In this document: piece after piece, positions 26,548 through 34,707 of the stretch
Layout: every line of letters starts with the position of its first letter
Numbering within the stretch: position 1 is the first letter of the stretch
The notes under the pieces: model-generated
What the model was told of the DNA's origin: nothing
The model's database searches: none
The model's input: only the letters and a program-made list of their open reading frames with translations
Source: Clostridiales bacterium
Lineage (GTDB): Bacteria; Bacillota; Clostridia; Peptostreptococcales; Anaerovoracaceae
DNA: 64,000 bases
Direction of reading: 5' to 3'
Assembly: GCA_022766365.1 (NCBI GenBank)
Contig: JALENW010000012.1
Location: 36,583 to 100,582, forward strand
Translations under genes and position numbers: made by a program

Positions 26548-26635
26548 TGCATACGTTGTGTATGTCCATTTACTCAGGTTCTAAAATCTGAGTTATGCAT
26601 TAGAACTACAAAATACTGAATAGTCTGCATTCCAA

Positions 26636-27016
26636 CTATGCTTCTGCTTTCCATAGACCATGTAGGTTGCAGTACTCGTAAGCAGCCTTAAGCTCTTCGT
26701 CATCGCCAAGGAAGAAAGTAGCTTCCGGTTTACCGGTATGAACGAGCTCTTGCATACGCAGACCACAGCAAGTTTCAATAGCGATAAAACCGATATGATG
26801 CTCTTCAGTCATAGGGTGTTCCACACTCCCTACCTTAACAGTTACCTTGTTGCCGTCCTTTTCAATAACAGGGACATGCTTTTCCTGAGCGGCATCAACA
26901 GTATTAGGCTTAAGTTCAACCATCTCTTCGCCACAACATGAAGGTACATGATTTTCATCACCATAAACCTTAGCAACTACAACCCCTGATTTATTACATT
27001 TATAAACCTTAACCAT
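26636..27016 (-). CDS. Desulfoferrodoxin-type superoxide reductase with incomplete centre I
   Basis: Reduces superoxide to hydrogen peroxide in anaerobes. The catalytic iron centre II is intact: E45-K46-H47, H67, H73, C116 and H119 match the classic ligands in spacing. The N-terminal desulforedoxin-like domain keeps Cys7 and the pair Cys27-Cys28, but the CxxC is CNKS (Ser10 for Cys), so the four-Cys centre I cannot form as usual. Length 126 is normal for two-domain proteins. The ATG follows TAGGAGG. AATAATTATAA at 27030-27040 resembles half of a PerR box, only weakly. Confidence 0.92.
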   Translation of the reverse strand: MVKVYKCNKSGVVVAKVYGDENHVPSCCGEEMVELKPNTVDAAQEKHVPVIEKDGNKVTVKVGSVEHPMTEEHHIGFIAIETCCGLRMQELVHTGKPEATFFLGDDEELKAAYEYCNLHGLWKAEA

Positions 27017-27168
27017 AAAAAACCTCCTAAATAATTATAAACTTCTGACCTTTTGTCATACAGGACATTTATAGACAGAAAAGTAATTGTTTAAACATTA
27101 AAGGGGATTAATTTTATCTTTTTAATTATCACTTGAAAGCGCAAACAGTAATTAATTTCGTTTTTTGG

Positions 27169-27260
27169 GGTATAATCCATGGGTAAGTCGGGAAAGATCA
27201 AAAAAGACGATGAAAGCACTGACAAATGCTGGTATAATCCATGGGTAAGTCGGGAAAGAT
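27169..27260. repeat. Two identical 30-bp repeats separated by 32 bp
   Basis: The unit begins GGTATAATCCATGGGTAAGT and ends CGGGAAAGAT; copies at 27169-27198 and 27231-27260 are identical, with 32 unrelated bases between. The geometry is that of one CRISPR repeat-spacer-repeat unit, but there are no cas genes, no further copies and only a small dyad (CCATGG) in the unit. A regulatory or intergenic repeat is equally possible. Confidence 0.8.
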
Positions 27261-27357
27261 TGATAATAATGCAACAGTGCTGCCACATATGACACAGGAA
27301 GTTTAAGTGTATTCAGCTATGCTTTAAAGCAATGTTGTTTTTCTGTGGATTGTTTAT

Positions 27358-27471
27358 ATGCTTATTGTAGAAACATGGATCATCATGGCGGCTGTTATTA
27401 CATGTGTCATCACGATATCATATATAATTTTCGGTTCATTGAATGGTGCAAGCCGGGTGTTTCGTTACTGA
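27358..27471 (+). CDS. Possible 37-residue single-span membrane protein
   Basis: A short frame starting MLIVETWIIMAAVITCV has one hydrophobic span (about residues 7-27) and a polar, basic tail ending RVFRY. No good ribosome binding site precedes the ATG (GTGGATTG), so it may not be translated. It lies about 100 bases upstream of the perR promoter. Confidence 0.25.
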   Translation: MLIVETWIIMAAVITCVITISYIIFGSLNGASRVFRY

Positions 27472-27571
27472 CTCGCCAAAGTAGCATGACGGAAATGATG
27501 TAGGTTAATTATTGTAAGTCCATAACGCCAAGTGCAGTTAGTCATATTTACGAGTAAATTTTTTGCAAATG

Positions 27572-27600
27572 TTGACAATTGTGTTTGAAAAAGATATACT
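27572..27600 (+). promoter_or_regulatory. perR-rbr promoter
   Basis: TTGACA (27572-27577) and TATACT (27595-27600) are 17 bases apart, about 125 bases before the perR ATG. Confidence 0.85.
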
Positions 27601-27611
27601 GAGTGTATAAA

Positions 27612-27626
27612 TGATAACGGTTATCA
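27612..27626. promoter_or_regulatory. Fur/PerR-type operator
   Basis: TGATAACGGTTATCA is a perfect 7-1-7 dyad, the layout of Fur-family boxes, placed 12 bases after the -10 so that it covers the transcription start. It matches the Fur-type TGATAATNATTATCA better than the PerR-type box. Autoregulation by the downstream Fur-family gene is likely. Confidence 0.75.
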
Positions 27627-27725
27627 ATTAGTAAGCACGCGCTAAATTGCTAACTATGTGGTTTTAATCGTTGCGTTTATAGCAATTATCAGTTGAACAA
27701 GTGAGAAAATCGAGGAGGTCAATCC

Positions 27726-28160
27726 ATGTTAGTCAACATGAGAAAGAGTAAGCAGCGAGATTTGATCCTCGAAATCGTAGAGAATAATAATATTCATCCT
27801 ACGGCTGAGTGGGTCTATGGCGAAGCGAAGAAGAAGATGCCGACGATTGGTATCGCCACCGTGTATAGAAATCTTAATCTCCTTGTGGAACTTGGTAAAA
27901 TAGAAAGAATCTCGATTCCCGGGGAGAGCGATCGGTATGATGCCGTGACGCATACTCATTTTCACATGAGGTGTAAGTACTGTGGTAAACTGATAGATAT
28001 TTATCCGGTGGAGGATGAAGCTATACCGAAGCTGAAAGAAGCTATTTCAAAGAGCTTCAATTTAAAGAGTACGGAATTTGAGATTTCGGAGGCTATGTTA
28101 TCTTGTGTCTGCAACCAATGTGCGGACATTGAGAATAAAAATCAAAACAACAATTCTTAA
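27726..28160 (+). CDS. perR: Fur family regulator, PerR-like
   Basis: Metal-dependent repressor, probably peroxide-sensing. The N-terminal winged helix ([26 protein letters not shown]) is followed by the dimerisation domain with the metal-binding HTHFHMRC segment and two CxxC pairs (CKYC near 86 and CNQC near 134) for structural zinc. Rubrerythrin follows 32 bases later, a pairing typical of PerR in Clostridia. A strict Fur role is not excluded. The ATG at 27726 lies 5-6 bases after GAGGAGGTC; a second ATG at residue 5 is possible. Confidence 0.88.
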   Translation: MLVNMRKSKQRDLILEIVENNNIHPTAEWVYGEAKKKMPTIGIATVYRNLNLLVELGKIERISIPGESDRYDAVTHTHFHMRCKYCGKLIDIYPVEDEAIPKLKEAISKSFNLKSTEFEISEAMLSCVCNQCADIENKNQNNNS

Positions 28161-28192
28161 AACTTATTAACTTATTTAATGGAGGTTTAATT

Positions 28193-28732
28193 ATGGCTAA
28201 AGAGTTAAAAGGAACTAAAACTTATGACAATTTGATGGCTGCATTTGCAGGGGAATCAATGGCTAGAAACAAGTATACATATTTTGCTTCTCAGGCTAAG
28301 AAAGATGGATACGTTCAGATTTCCAAGATCTTTGAAGAGACAGCCGAGAATGAGAAGGAGCATGCTAAGTTGTGGTACAAACATGCTGAAGGTATCGGAA
28401 CTACTGAAGAGAATCTTATCACTGCGGCTGAAGGCGAGCATTATGAGTGGACAGAAATGTATCCGGGTTTTGCCGATGTAGCTCAGGAAGAAGGATTCAG
28501 TGCTATAGCTGCTCAGATGAGATTAGTTGCTGATGTAGAGGAGAAGCATGAAGAAAGATACAGAAAGCTTGCTGCTAACCTTAAGGAAGGTAAAGTATTC
28601 GAAAGGGATGAAGAAGTTGCATGGCAGTGCATCAATTGTGGATACATCACTGTAGCAAAGGCGGCTCCTGCAGTCTGTCCTGCTTGCAAACATCCACAGT
28701 CATTCTTCCAGGTTAAACCTGAGAATTATTAA
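28193..28732 (+). CDS. rbr: Rubrerythrin
   Basis: Non-haem iron peroxidase that reduces hydrogen peroxide in anaerobes. The four-helix diiron domain (1-140) has the expected Glu/His ligands in [24 protein letters not shown] and [13 protein letters not shown]. The C-terminal rubredoxin domain has CINCGYI and CPACKHPQ. Length 179 is slightly shorter than the classic 190. The ATG follows ATGGAGGTTTAATT. It is the second gene of the perR operon and would receive electrons from rubredoxin- or NADH-dependent carriers. Confidence 0.95.
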   Translation: MAKELKGTKTYDNLMAAFAGESMARNKYTYFASQAKKDGYVQISKIFEETAENEKEHAKLWYKHAEGIGTTEENLITAAEGEHYEWTEMYPGFADVAQEEGFSAIAAQMRLVADVEEKHEERYRKLAANLKEGKVFERDEEVAWQCINCGYITVAKAAPAVCPACKHPQSFFQVKPENY

Positions 28733-28775
28733 TCATGAGGAGTTAAGACTCCGGGGATAAATATTTGATTAGAAA

Positions 28776-28802
28776 GGGCACGAGGAAATCGTGCTCTTTT
28801 TG
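28776..28802 (+). terminator. Rho-independent terminator of perR-rbr
   Basis: GGGCACGA (28776-28783) and TCGTGCTC (28789-28796) flank a five-base loop and are followed by TTTTTGG. Confidence 0.88.
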
Positions 28803-29604
28803 GTTCTATAATATATGTTGGGGTAAACCGGGAGGTATAGGACAAAACGTGTTGGTAAAAGAGGTAATCCCCGACGTATTTTTTAAGAAAAATAGAAAAG
28901 GCATATAAAGACCTGCTATAATTAGTTCACCATAAACAGAAGGGAAGAAAAATATCAAACAAAACATGATAACATATGTAAAACACCGAAATAGCCGGTT
29001 TTGCAGGGAATGAAGAATAAAAATCAATGGGAAGAAACAATGGCTGTTAAAGAAATGTGAATACATAGGTGAGCATTAGAAGCAGGAACTGTCGTTACTC
29101 TTTGAATAAATATAAAGCCTTGATAAGGTTTATTATATAAAAAATGATAAAATCCTTGGTTGCAAAGATGAAATATAAGCGAGGGAGCGACTAAGCAAAC
29201 GGCTGCTGGACGAAAAATTTTCGTTATTAGTAATTCAATGGTTGTATAAGTGATATGACAAATTAGGTTCATGAACTTATGTAAAGCTTTTGACATAATG
29301 ATTTTTGACTTGCTTTTCGCAGATGTTCAAACACACGCATGGGTATATCGTCGATGGAAATAAGTTTTGACATTGGTATGATTAATAACCCTTTTAAAAA
29401 AAGGATTTTTTGATATAATAAATTGTAAAAATAGATTAAAAAATACCGGATAATGAAAATGTAAGTATGATCCACCGACAGATAAAAATATGAATTTTTA
29501 TTTGATATGTAGATCTTTTAAGTTGACAAGACTATAACTTCGGTGAATGAGGATATATTCTTGCTAATGTTTGGTAACCACAAAGACTATGTGGGGGAGG
29601 AAAA
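28803..29604. other. 802-bp AT-rich region without a recognisable gene
   Basis: Upstream of the surface protein gene. All frames are broken by stops and no start has a good ribosome binding site. TATAAT at 29414-29419 and TTGACA near 29523 occur but lack partners at proper spacing. It may be a long 5' leader or decayed DNA. Confidence 0.4.
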
Positions 29605-32310
29605 ATGAAGTCAAAGAAAATCGCAGCTATATTAATGGTTCTATTAATGACCCTTACCGTTTTCGTAGGATCTTCAACAGTAAATGCTGATGGTACAAAA
29701 AAAGACGGAAATGTTTTAAGTTTTGAAATTTCACGACCGAAATATTCTAACTACGAAAATCTGATTGCTACGTACAGCAACTATTGGATGAATCAACCTC
29801 AAAACAACATTTTCAATACGGACAAGTGGGAATTAAATGATTTCGCCGTAGAATATGAACTTCATATAGAAGGTCAAACCGATACCATTGTCAAGACTAT
29901 GTCTTATTCATCGGGCAATTACAGCTGGGAAGATAAAGCCTCTTTTGATAACATAATAATACCATATGATAAAGTTGAGGTTGAATACTACAATTCGGAT
30001 CAGGGCGGTTTTGTGGAACCATATCTTCTTCATTATAATTTATACTTAAAAAAGTCAAATGATAAAATGATTTTAAGTGTTCCAAGGTTAAGTCCAAGAC
30101 AAAGTTACGAGAATCTGACCGGTAATGAAAAAATACTTAATATAAATAATATGACTATTAAGGAGTTGAATCCCACTGCTAAAACTTTGTACTTAAATGG
30201 GAAGACCGGAGATGATAATTTTGACGGAACAACCCCTGAAAAATCGCTTAAAACCTTTGAAAAAGCCAAAGAACTCTCTGTGTCCAATCAGAATATTAAA
30301 CATATAATTGTAGTTGGAACGACGGATATCCAGGGCGAAGTATCGTTGGCAGGAACAAATGCTCAAATCATGAGAGGAGAAGGTTTTAATGATTATCTGT
30401 TCAGTGTGGGTTCAGGTAAGACTGCCTCGTTATCGGATATCGTAATTGACGGTAATTCAGACAACAATGCCACGATAGAAAAATCGTTAATTGAAGTTAA
30501 GTCCAAAGCAACACTGAATATTAATTCGGGGACTAATTTAAAGAATAATAAGATTAAGGCGATAAAGGATACTTGGACAAATGGCGGTGCAGTATACGCT
30601 CGTACCGCAACCGTAAATATGAATGGCGGAATCATAGAAAACAACCAGGCTACATATGGAGGAGGGATCCATTTATACGACTCCACGATGAATTTCTCCG
30701 GCGGAATTGTTCAGAATAACAGATCGGATATTGTCGTAGACAGAAGCGTTTATCCTACACAATATTATTCAGCAGGCGGCGGAATAATTGCAAATCAAGG
30801 GTCTACTTTAAATATGTCCGGAGATGCTCAAGTGCTCAATAACTATGCACATGAAATTGGCGGAGGTATCAGCTTAGGCTCAAATCAATGGGGCACCGGA
30901 AATGTTTTGAATATGGATGGCGGTAAGATTGACGGAAATACAGCAGGTGCGGCCGGTGGCGGTATCTTTATTCAATGCAAGTATTACAATGGAGGGGTAT
31001 CCAAAGCATATATTGATGCCGGTGAAATTACAAATAATCAAATGGATAGTAGCGGATACACAAGTGACACGTTTGGCGGCGGCGGTATCTATGTAAATGG
31101 TGCAAATGATTTATATGGGGTTCACGGTGCGAACGGAGAACTTTACCTCAAGAACGTGGTGATAACTGATAATGAATCGAGTGGTTCGGGTGCCGGATAT
31201 GCAGCCTGCCCAATATCAAAGACTAAGATTTACGCGACCAACGGTGCTGCTCTGTATGGGAATATAACCACCTCGAACATCAATGAAATCTATATACTTT
31301 GTGTAAAATCTCTCGGATTTCACGGCGGCAATCCTGAATATGATATTTCAAAAAGAATGTTGGGAGGGGTACCGTACAACTGGAAGAATGTAGATAATTC
31401 TTTATTAGAGGAAAGCAGGCATAAAGGTGTCCTAAGTCAGGATGATGAATATCTCGGCTTACACACAGATGAAATAGGTAATGAATTAACAGCGAAGCTG
31501 GTAAAAGTATTAATCAGCGGCAATAAATCAAAGACCAAAGGCGGTGGCATTGGCAGTAATGGCACTGTTGTTATGGGAACAGAAGAAACCACAAATGTGT
31601 CTGTAGAAAAGAGATGGATTGATGACACAAATAAAAATCAGATACACCCGAAGACCGTTGATGTAACATTGGTTGCGAAAGTTGCAGAACAAGAATATGA
31701 AGTTGAAACCAGACAATTAAGCGAAGCAAACGATTGGAAGATAACTTTTGCCGATTTACCTACCAAAGCCGGTGAACAAGACATACAATATTCCGTCAAG
31801 GAGGCTCAGATAGAAGGTTATACCGGAAAAATTACCGGAACAGCTAAAGATGGTTTCGTAATTACCAACTCATTTATCCCGCAAAAGACAAGCGTTCAGG
31901 TAACAAAGGCATGGGAAGATAATAATGACCAGGACGGTAAGCGTCCCGGTTCAATCACTGTAAAGCTTCTTGCAGACGGCAAAGAAGTCAGCGGAAAGGC
32001 ATTAACCTTAACGAAAGCAAACAACTGGACGGGAAGCTTCACAGACCTCGATGAATACAAGGCAGGTAAGAAGATAGAATACACCGTAAAAGAAGAGACT
32101 GTTGGAAACGGATATACAAGTGTGGTGACAGGTGATGCTAAAACAGGTTATGTTGTTACTAACATTAGTAAACCAAACGTACCACCGGAAAAACCAAATA
32201 AGGAGCCACCGCAAACAGGCAATAGTTCAAGTATTAACTTTTATGTTACCTTGTTAGCGTTATCCGCAGCGTTAATTGTCGTTGTAAGACGAAGAAAAAG
32301 AATAAAATAG
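29605..32310 (+). CDS. Cell-wall anchored surface protein: beta-helix repeats, two Cna-B domains, PPQTG sorting signal
   Basis: A 901-residue exported protein. Residues 1-28 are a signal peptide ending VNA. About 30-200 is a unique region; about 200-630 carries right-handed beta-helix repeats of the pattern MNGGIIENNQA..GGGIHL. Two Cna-B type domains follow: about 655-752 (TNVSVEKRWIDDTN to YTGKITGTAKDGFVITN) and 755-850 (SVQVTKAWEDNNDQDGKRPG), each with the Lys and Glu expected for internal isopeptide bonds. The end has PPQTG, a hydrophobic span and RRRKRIK, a sortase signal with Pro in place of Leu. An adhesin or polysaccharide-binding role is likely. The ATG follows GGGGGAGGAAAA. The gene stands alone, with a terminator after it. 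Confidence 0.9.
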   Translation: MKSKKIAAILMVLLMTLTVFVGSSTVNADGTKKDGNVLSFEISRPKYSNYENLIATYSNYWMNQPQNNIFNTDKWELNDFAVEYELHIEGQTDTIVKTMSYSSGNYSWEDKASFDNIIIPYDKVEVEYYNSDQGGFVEPYLLHYNLYLKKSNDKMILSVPRLSPRQSYENLTGNEKILNINNMTIKELNPTAKTLYLNGKTGDDNFDGTTPEKSLKTFEKAKELSVSNQNIKHIIVVGTTDIQGEVSLAGTNAQIMRGEGFNDYLFSVGSGKTASLSDIVIDGNSDNNATIEKSLIEVKSKATLNINSGTNLKNNKIKAIKDTWTNGGAVYARTATVNMNGGIIENNQATYGGGIHLYDSTMNFSGGIVQNNRSDIVVDRSVYPTQYYSAGGGIIANQGSTLNMSGDAQVLNNYAHEIGGGISLGSNQWGTGNVLNMDGGKIDGNTAGAAGGGIFIQCKYYNGGVSKAYIDAGEITNNQMDSSGYTSDTFGGGGIYVNGANDLYGVHGANGELYLKNVVITDNESSGSGAGYAACPISKTKIYATNGAALYGNITTSNINEIYILCVKSLGFHGGNPEYDISKRMLGGVPYNWKNVDNSLLEESRHKGVLSQDDEYLGLHTDEIGNELTAKLVKVLISGNKSKTKGGGIGSNGTVVMGTEETTNVSVEKRWIDDTNKNQIHPKTVDVTLVAKVAEQEYEVETRQLSEANDWKITFADLPTKAGEQDIQYSVKEAQIEGYTGKITGTAKDGFVITNSFIPQKTSVQVTKAWEDNNDQDGKRPGSITVKLLADGKEVSGKALTLTKANNWTGSFTDLDEYKAGKKIEYTVKEETVGNGYTSVVTGDAKTGYVVTNISKPNVPPEKPNKEPPQTGNSSSINFYVTLLALSAALIVVVRRRKRIK

Positions 32311-32336
32311 AATCAACATCTAAAAAATTTAATCAT

Positions 32337-32384
32337 ATCGACCTTTGTAATTGGCTAAAGCTGATTTCAAAGGTTGATTTTTTT
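32337..32384 (+). terminator. Rho-independent terminator after the surface protein gene
   Basis: ATCGACCTTTG (32337-32347) pairs with CAAAGGTTGAT (32368-32378) through one G-U pair, followed by TTTTTTG. Confidence 0.88.
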
Positions 32385-32827
32385 GTAATCAACAGGTATA
32401 TATGGGATTTTTGTTTCGCACGGCATCAATAAAAGTGCCACAATGAACAATGCTATTTTATTTGATGTATTTGCAGATAGGGTTGCACATACATTAGTAG
32501 AAAGCTGCGTGTAAATAGGAGTGATCGGAAATATTCAAAGCTTCAATATGGCCTCAATAAAATTAAGCCCCTACATAGGCAGTCGGCATATTAAAAAGCG
32601 CTTTAACGATGTTAATGATTTTTGCTACGGGAATTGTTTTGGAATTAAGCTGTGATTCATGGGCATTGCCGCATTATTGTAAAGTAATGTAAAAGTCGAG
32701 ACAATGGAAATTTCATTGAATTCTAAGCTTTACATAAACTTTACAGAATATAGATTACAGACCTTACCTTCCCATTTTAATATTAGATTTGTAAACGATA
32801 AAAACAAACGAACGGGAAAGGAATCAA
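32385..32827. other. 443-bp intergenic region upstream of pstS
   Basis: The right part contains Pho-box-like repeats (32678-32745). The left part has only short frames of under 40 codons without ribosome binding sites; I see no gene there. Confidence 0.45.
32678..32745. promoter_or_regulatory. Pho-box-like repeats upstream of pstS
   Basis: On the plus strand TTTACA occurs at 32729-32734 and 32740-32745, 11 bases apart. On the minus strand two more TTTACA units lie at 32683-32678 and 32693-32688, ten bases apart. Firmicute PhoP binds direct TT(A/T)ACA-like hexamers at about 11-base spacing, and the phoPR genes lie in the same cluster, so this is the likely PhoP target. Confidence 0.65.
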
Positions 32828-33742
32828 ATGAAAATGAAGAAAAGTAAGGTGTTGTCTCTGATTCTGGCTACAGCAATGCTTATGACAGCTTGTATCGGTC
32901 TTACAGCATGTGGAGATAAGGATGACGAGAAAAAAGATGGCAGCGGTGATAATGACAAAATCAGCGTAATCTCAAGAGAAGAAGGATCCGGCACAAGGGG
33001 AGCTTTCATTGAGCTGGTCGGAGTCGAAGAGAAGAACGACAAGGGCGAGAAGGAAGACCATACAGTGGATACCGCAGTCATCACAAATTCTACCAGTGTT
33101 GCAATGACATCAGTGTCGGAGGATAAAGCAAGCATCGGATATATTTCACTCGCTTCCCTTAATGATACAGTAAAGGCACTGAAAATTGATGGTGTTGAGG
33201 CTACGGTTGAAAATATCCAGAAAGGAAAATACCCTATTGCCAGAAACTTCAACCTGGTAACTAAAGATGGGCTTTCACCAATGGCCGAAGATTTTATGAA
33301 GTTCATTTTGAGTGAAGATGGACAGAAGACAGTCTCTGAAAACGGATACATTGACTTAACTGAAAAAGGCAAGTATGAACCATCTGATGCAGCTAAGGAA
33401 GGCGGAAAACTTACAATTGGAGGTTCCAGTTCTGTTACTCCTCTGATGGAAAAACTTGCCGAGGCATACAAGAAGATTAATCCTAAAGCTGAAGTAATGG
33501 TTCAACAGTCTGACTCGACAACCGGTGTGACATCTGCAATCGACGGTTCGGTTGACATAGGTATGGCTTCGCGAGACCTTAAGGATTCAGAAACGTCTCA
33601 GGGAGTAAAGGCAACGGTGATTGCAAAAGACGGTATAGCTGTGATTGTACATAAGGACAACAAACAGGAAGAACTGAAGCTTGACCAGGTTAAAGATATA
33701 TTTACAGGTAAAATCACTAAGTGGTCAGAAGTAAGCAAATAA
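32828..33742 (+). CDS. pstS: Phosphate-binding lipoprotein PstS, circularly permuted form
   Basis: Extracellular phosphate receptor of the Pst transporter. The N-terminus has a signal segment and lipobox LTAC, lipidated Cys at 28. The order of segments differs from E. coli PstS: the loop SREEGSGTRGAFIEL, normally central, comes at about 50, followed by the usual C-terminal part (YISLASLNDTVKALKIDG); the usual N-terminal part GGSSSVTPLMEKLAEAYKK starts only at about 198 and the protein ends with DIFTGKITKWSEV. All phosphate-binding loops are kept. I recall similar permuted forms in other Clostridia. Length 304. The ATG follows GGGAAAGGAA. Confidence 0.92.
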   Translation: MKMKKSKVLSLILATAMLMTACIGLTACGDKDDEKKDGSGDNDKISVISREEGSGTRGAFIELVGVEEKNDKGEKEDHTVDTAVITNSTSVAMTSVSEDKASIGYISLASLNDTVKALKIDGVEATVENIQKGKYPIARNFNLVTKDGLSPMAEDFMKFILSEDGQKTVSENGYIDLTEKGKYEPSDAAKEGGKLTIGGSSSVTPLMEKLAEAYKKINPKAEVMVQQSDSTTGVTSAIDGSVDIGMASRDLKDSETSQGVKATVIAKDGIAVIVHKDNKQEELKLDQVKDIFTGKITKWSEVSK

Positions 33743-33816
33743 GTGATGAATATCAGAGTGATAATAGGTATTGTGCATAAGAAGAACATCAAGCAGTTGA
33801 AATTGGAGATGAGAGA

Positions 33817-34707
33817 ATGTCAACAGGCATGAGAAAATCACATAAAAAACAATTGATGGATACTATTAAAGAAGGCGGAGTTGGTTTCGCCTTCTTAGTT
33901 TCAGCTTTGGTATCTGTAGCTGCCGTAATATTAATATCAATATTTATATTTGCCAATGGATTTTCTGCTATCGGCAAAATCGGCGTAGCTGATTTTCTCC
34001 TTGGAGAAAAGTGGAAACCGGCAATGGGATTATTCGGTATATATCCAATGATAATCGGCAGCATTTATGTAACTTTGGGAGCTGTAGTAATCGGTGCACC
34101 TATAGGTATAATGACGGCTGTTTATCTGGCCGAATATTGCCCAAAGAAAATATATCCGTTATTTTCGGGACTTATAAATCTCATGGCAGGAATACCATCT
34201 GTGCTTTACGGATTCTTTGGCTTGGTTGTGATAGTTCCTCTCATCAGAGACAATCTCAATTCCCAAGGCATGAGTCTTTTGGCAGCTTCAATTCTACTGG
34301 GTATAATGATATTGCCGACAATTGTTGCAATATCTCAATCATCGCTCAAGGCCGTGAACCCCGGATATTATGAAGGAAGTCTGGCTTTGGGAGCGACTCA
34401 CGAAAGAAGTATTTTTGCGGTAAAAATGAAAGCCGCAGGCAGTGGAATCATATCTGCAGTTATCCTGGGAGTGGGAAGAGCAATCGGAGAAACAATGGCA
34501 GTCATAATGGTTGCAGGAAATCAGGCGATAATTCCTAAGAGTGTTTTGGAAGGCGTCAGAACAATGACCGGAAACATAGTGATTGAAATGGGATATGCAA
34601 CTGATTTACATAGACAAGCTCTACTTGCAACTGCGGCGGTACTGTTTGTTTTCATATTGCTTGTTAACCTTGCATTTTCGATATTTTTAAGGAGGAGCAG
34701 CCAATGA
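33817..34707 (+). CDS. pstC: Phosphate ABC transporter permease PstC
   Basis: Membrane subunit of the phosphate importer, pairing with PstA. The 296-residue protein has six predicted spans; the family segments LLGEKWKPAMGLFGIYPMI and GIPSVLYGFFGLVVIVPLI are clear, and the coupling loop reads YYEGSLALGATHERSIF. The ATG lies six bases after TTGGAGATG. It overlaps pstA by four bases. Confidence 0.95.
   Translation: MSTGMRKSHKKQLMDTIKEGGVGFAFLVSALVSVAAVILISIFIFANGFSAIGKIGVADFLLGEKWKPAMGLFGIYPMIIGSIYVTLGAVVIGAPIGIMTAVYLAEYCPKKIYPLFSGLINLMAGIPSVLYGFFGLVVIVPLIRDNLNSQGMSLLAASILLGIMILPTIVAISQSSLKAVNPGYYEGSLALGATHERSIFAVKMKAAGSGIISAVILGVGRAIGETMAVIMVAGNQAIIPKSVLEGVRTMTGNIVIEMGYATDLHRQALLATAAVLFVFILLVNLAFSIFLRRSSQ

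Larger units (their letters stand above)
27017..27725. other. 709-bp region between desulfoferrodoxin and perR genes
   Basis: The stretch holds two 30-bp direct repeats (27169-27198, 27231-27260), a possible 37-residue membrane ORF (27358-27471), and the perR promoter with Fur-type operator (27572-27626). Between these I see no other gene, RNA family or terminator. Confidence 0.6.

Noticed and set aside
27169..27260. Calling the 30-bp repeat pair a CRISPR array
   Set aside because: Only two units, no cas genes, no typical repeat sequence; recorded as a repeat and as a finding instead.
28806..29296. Minus-strand open frames of 86 and 90 codons in the region before the surface protein
   Set aside because: Low-complexity hydrophobic translations of AT-rich DNA, no ribosome binding sites, and overlapping each other.
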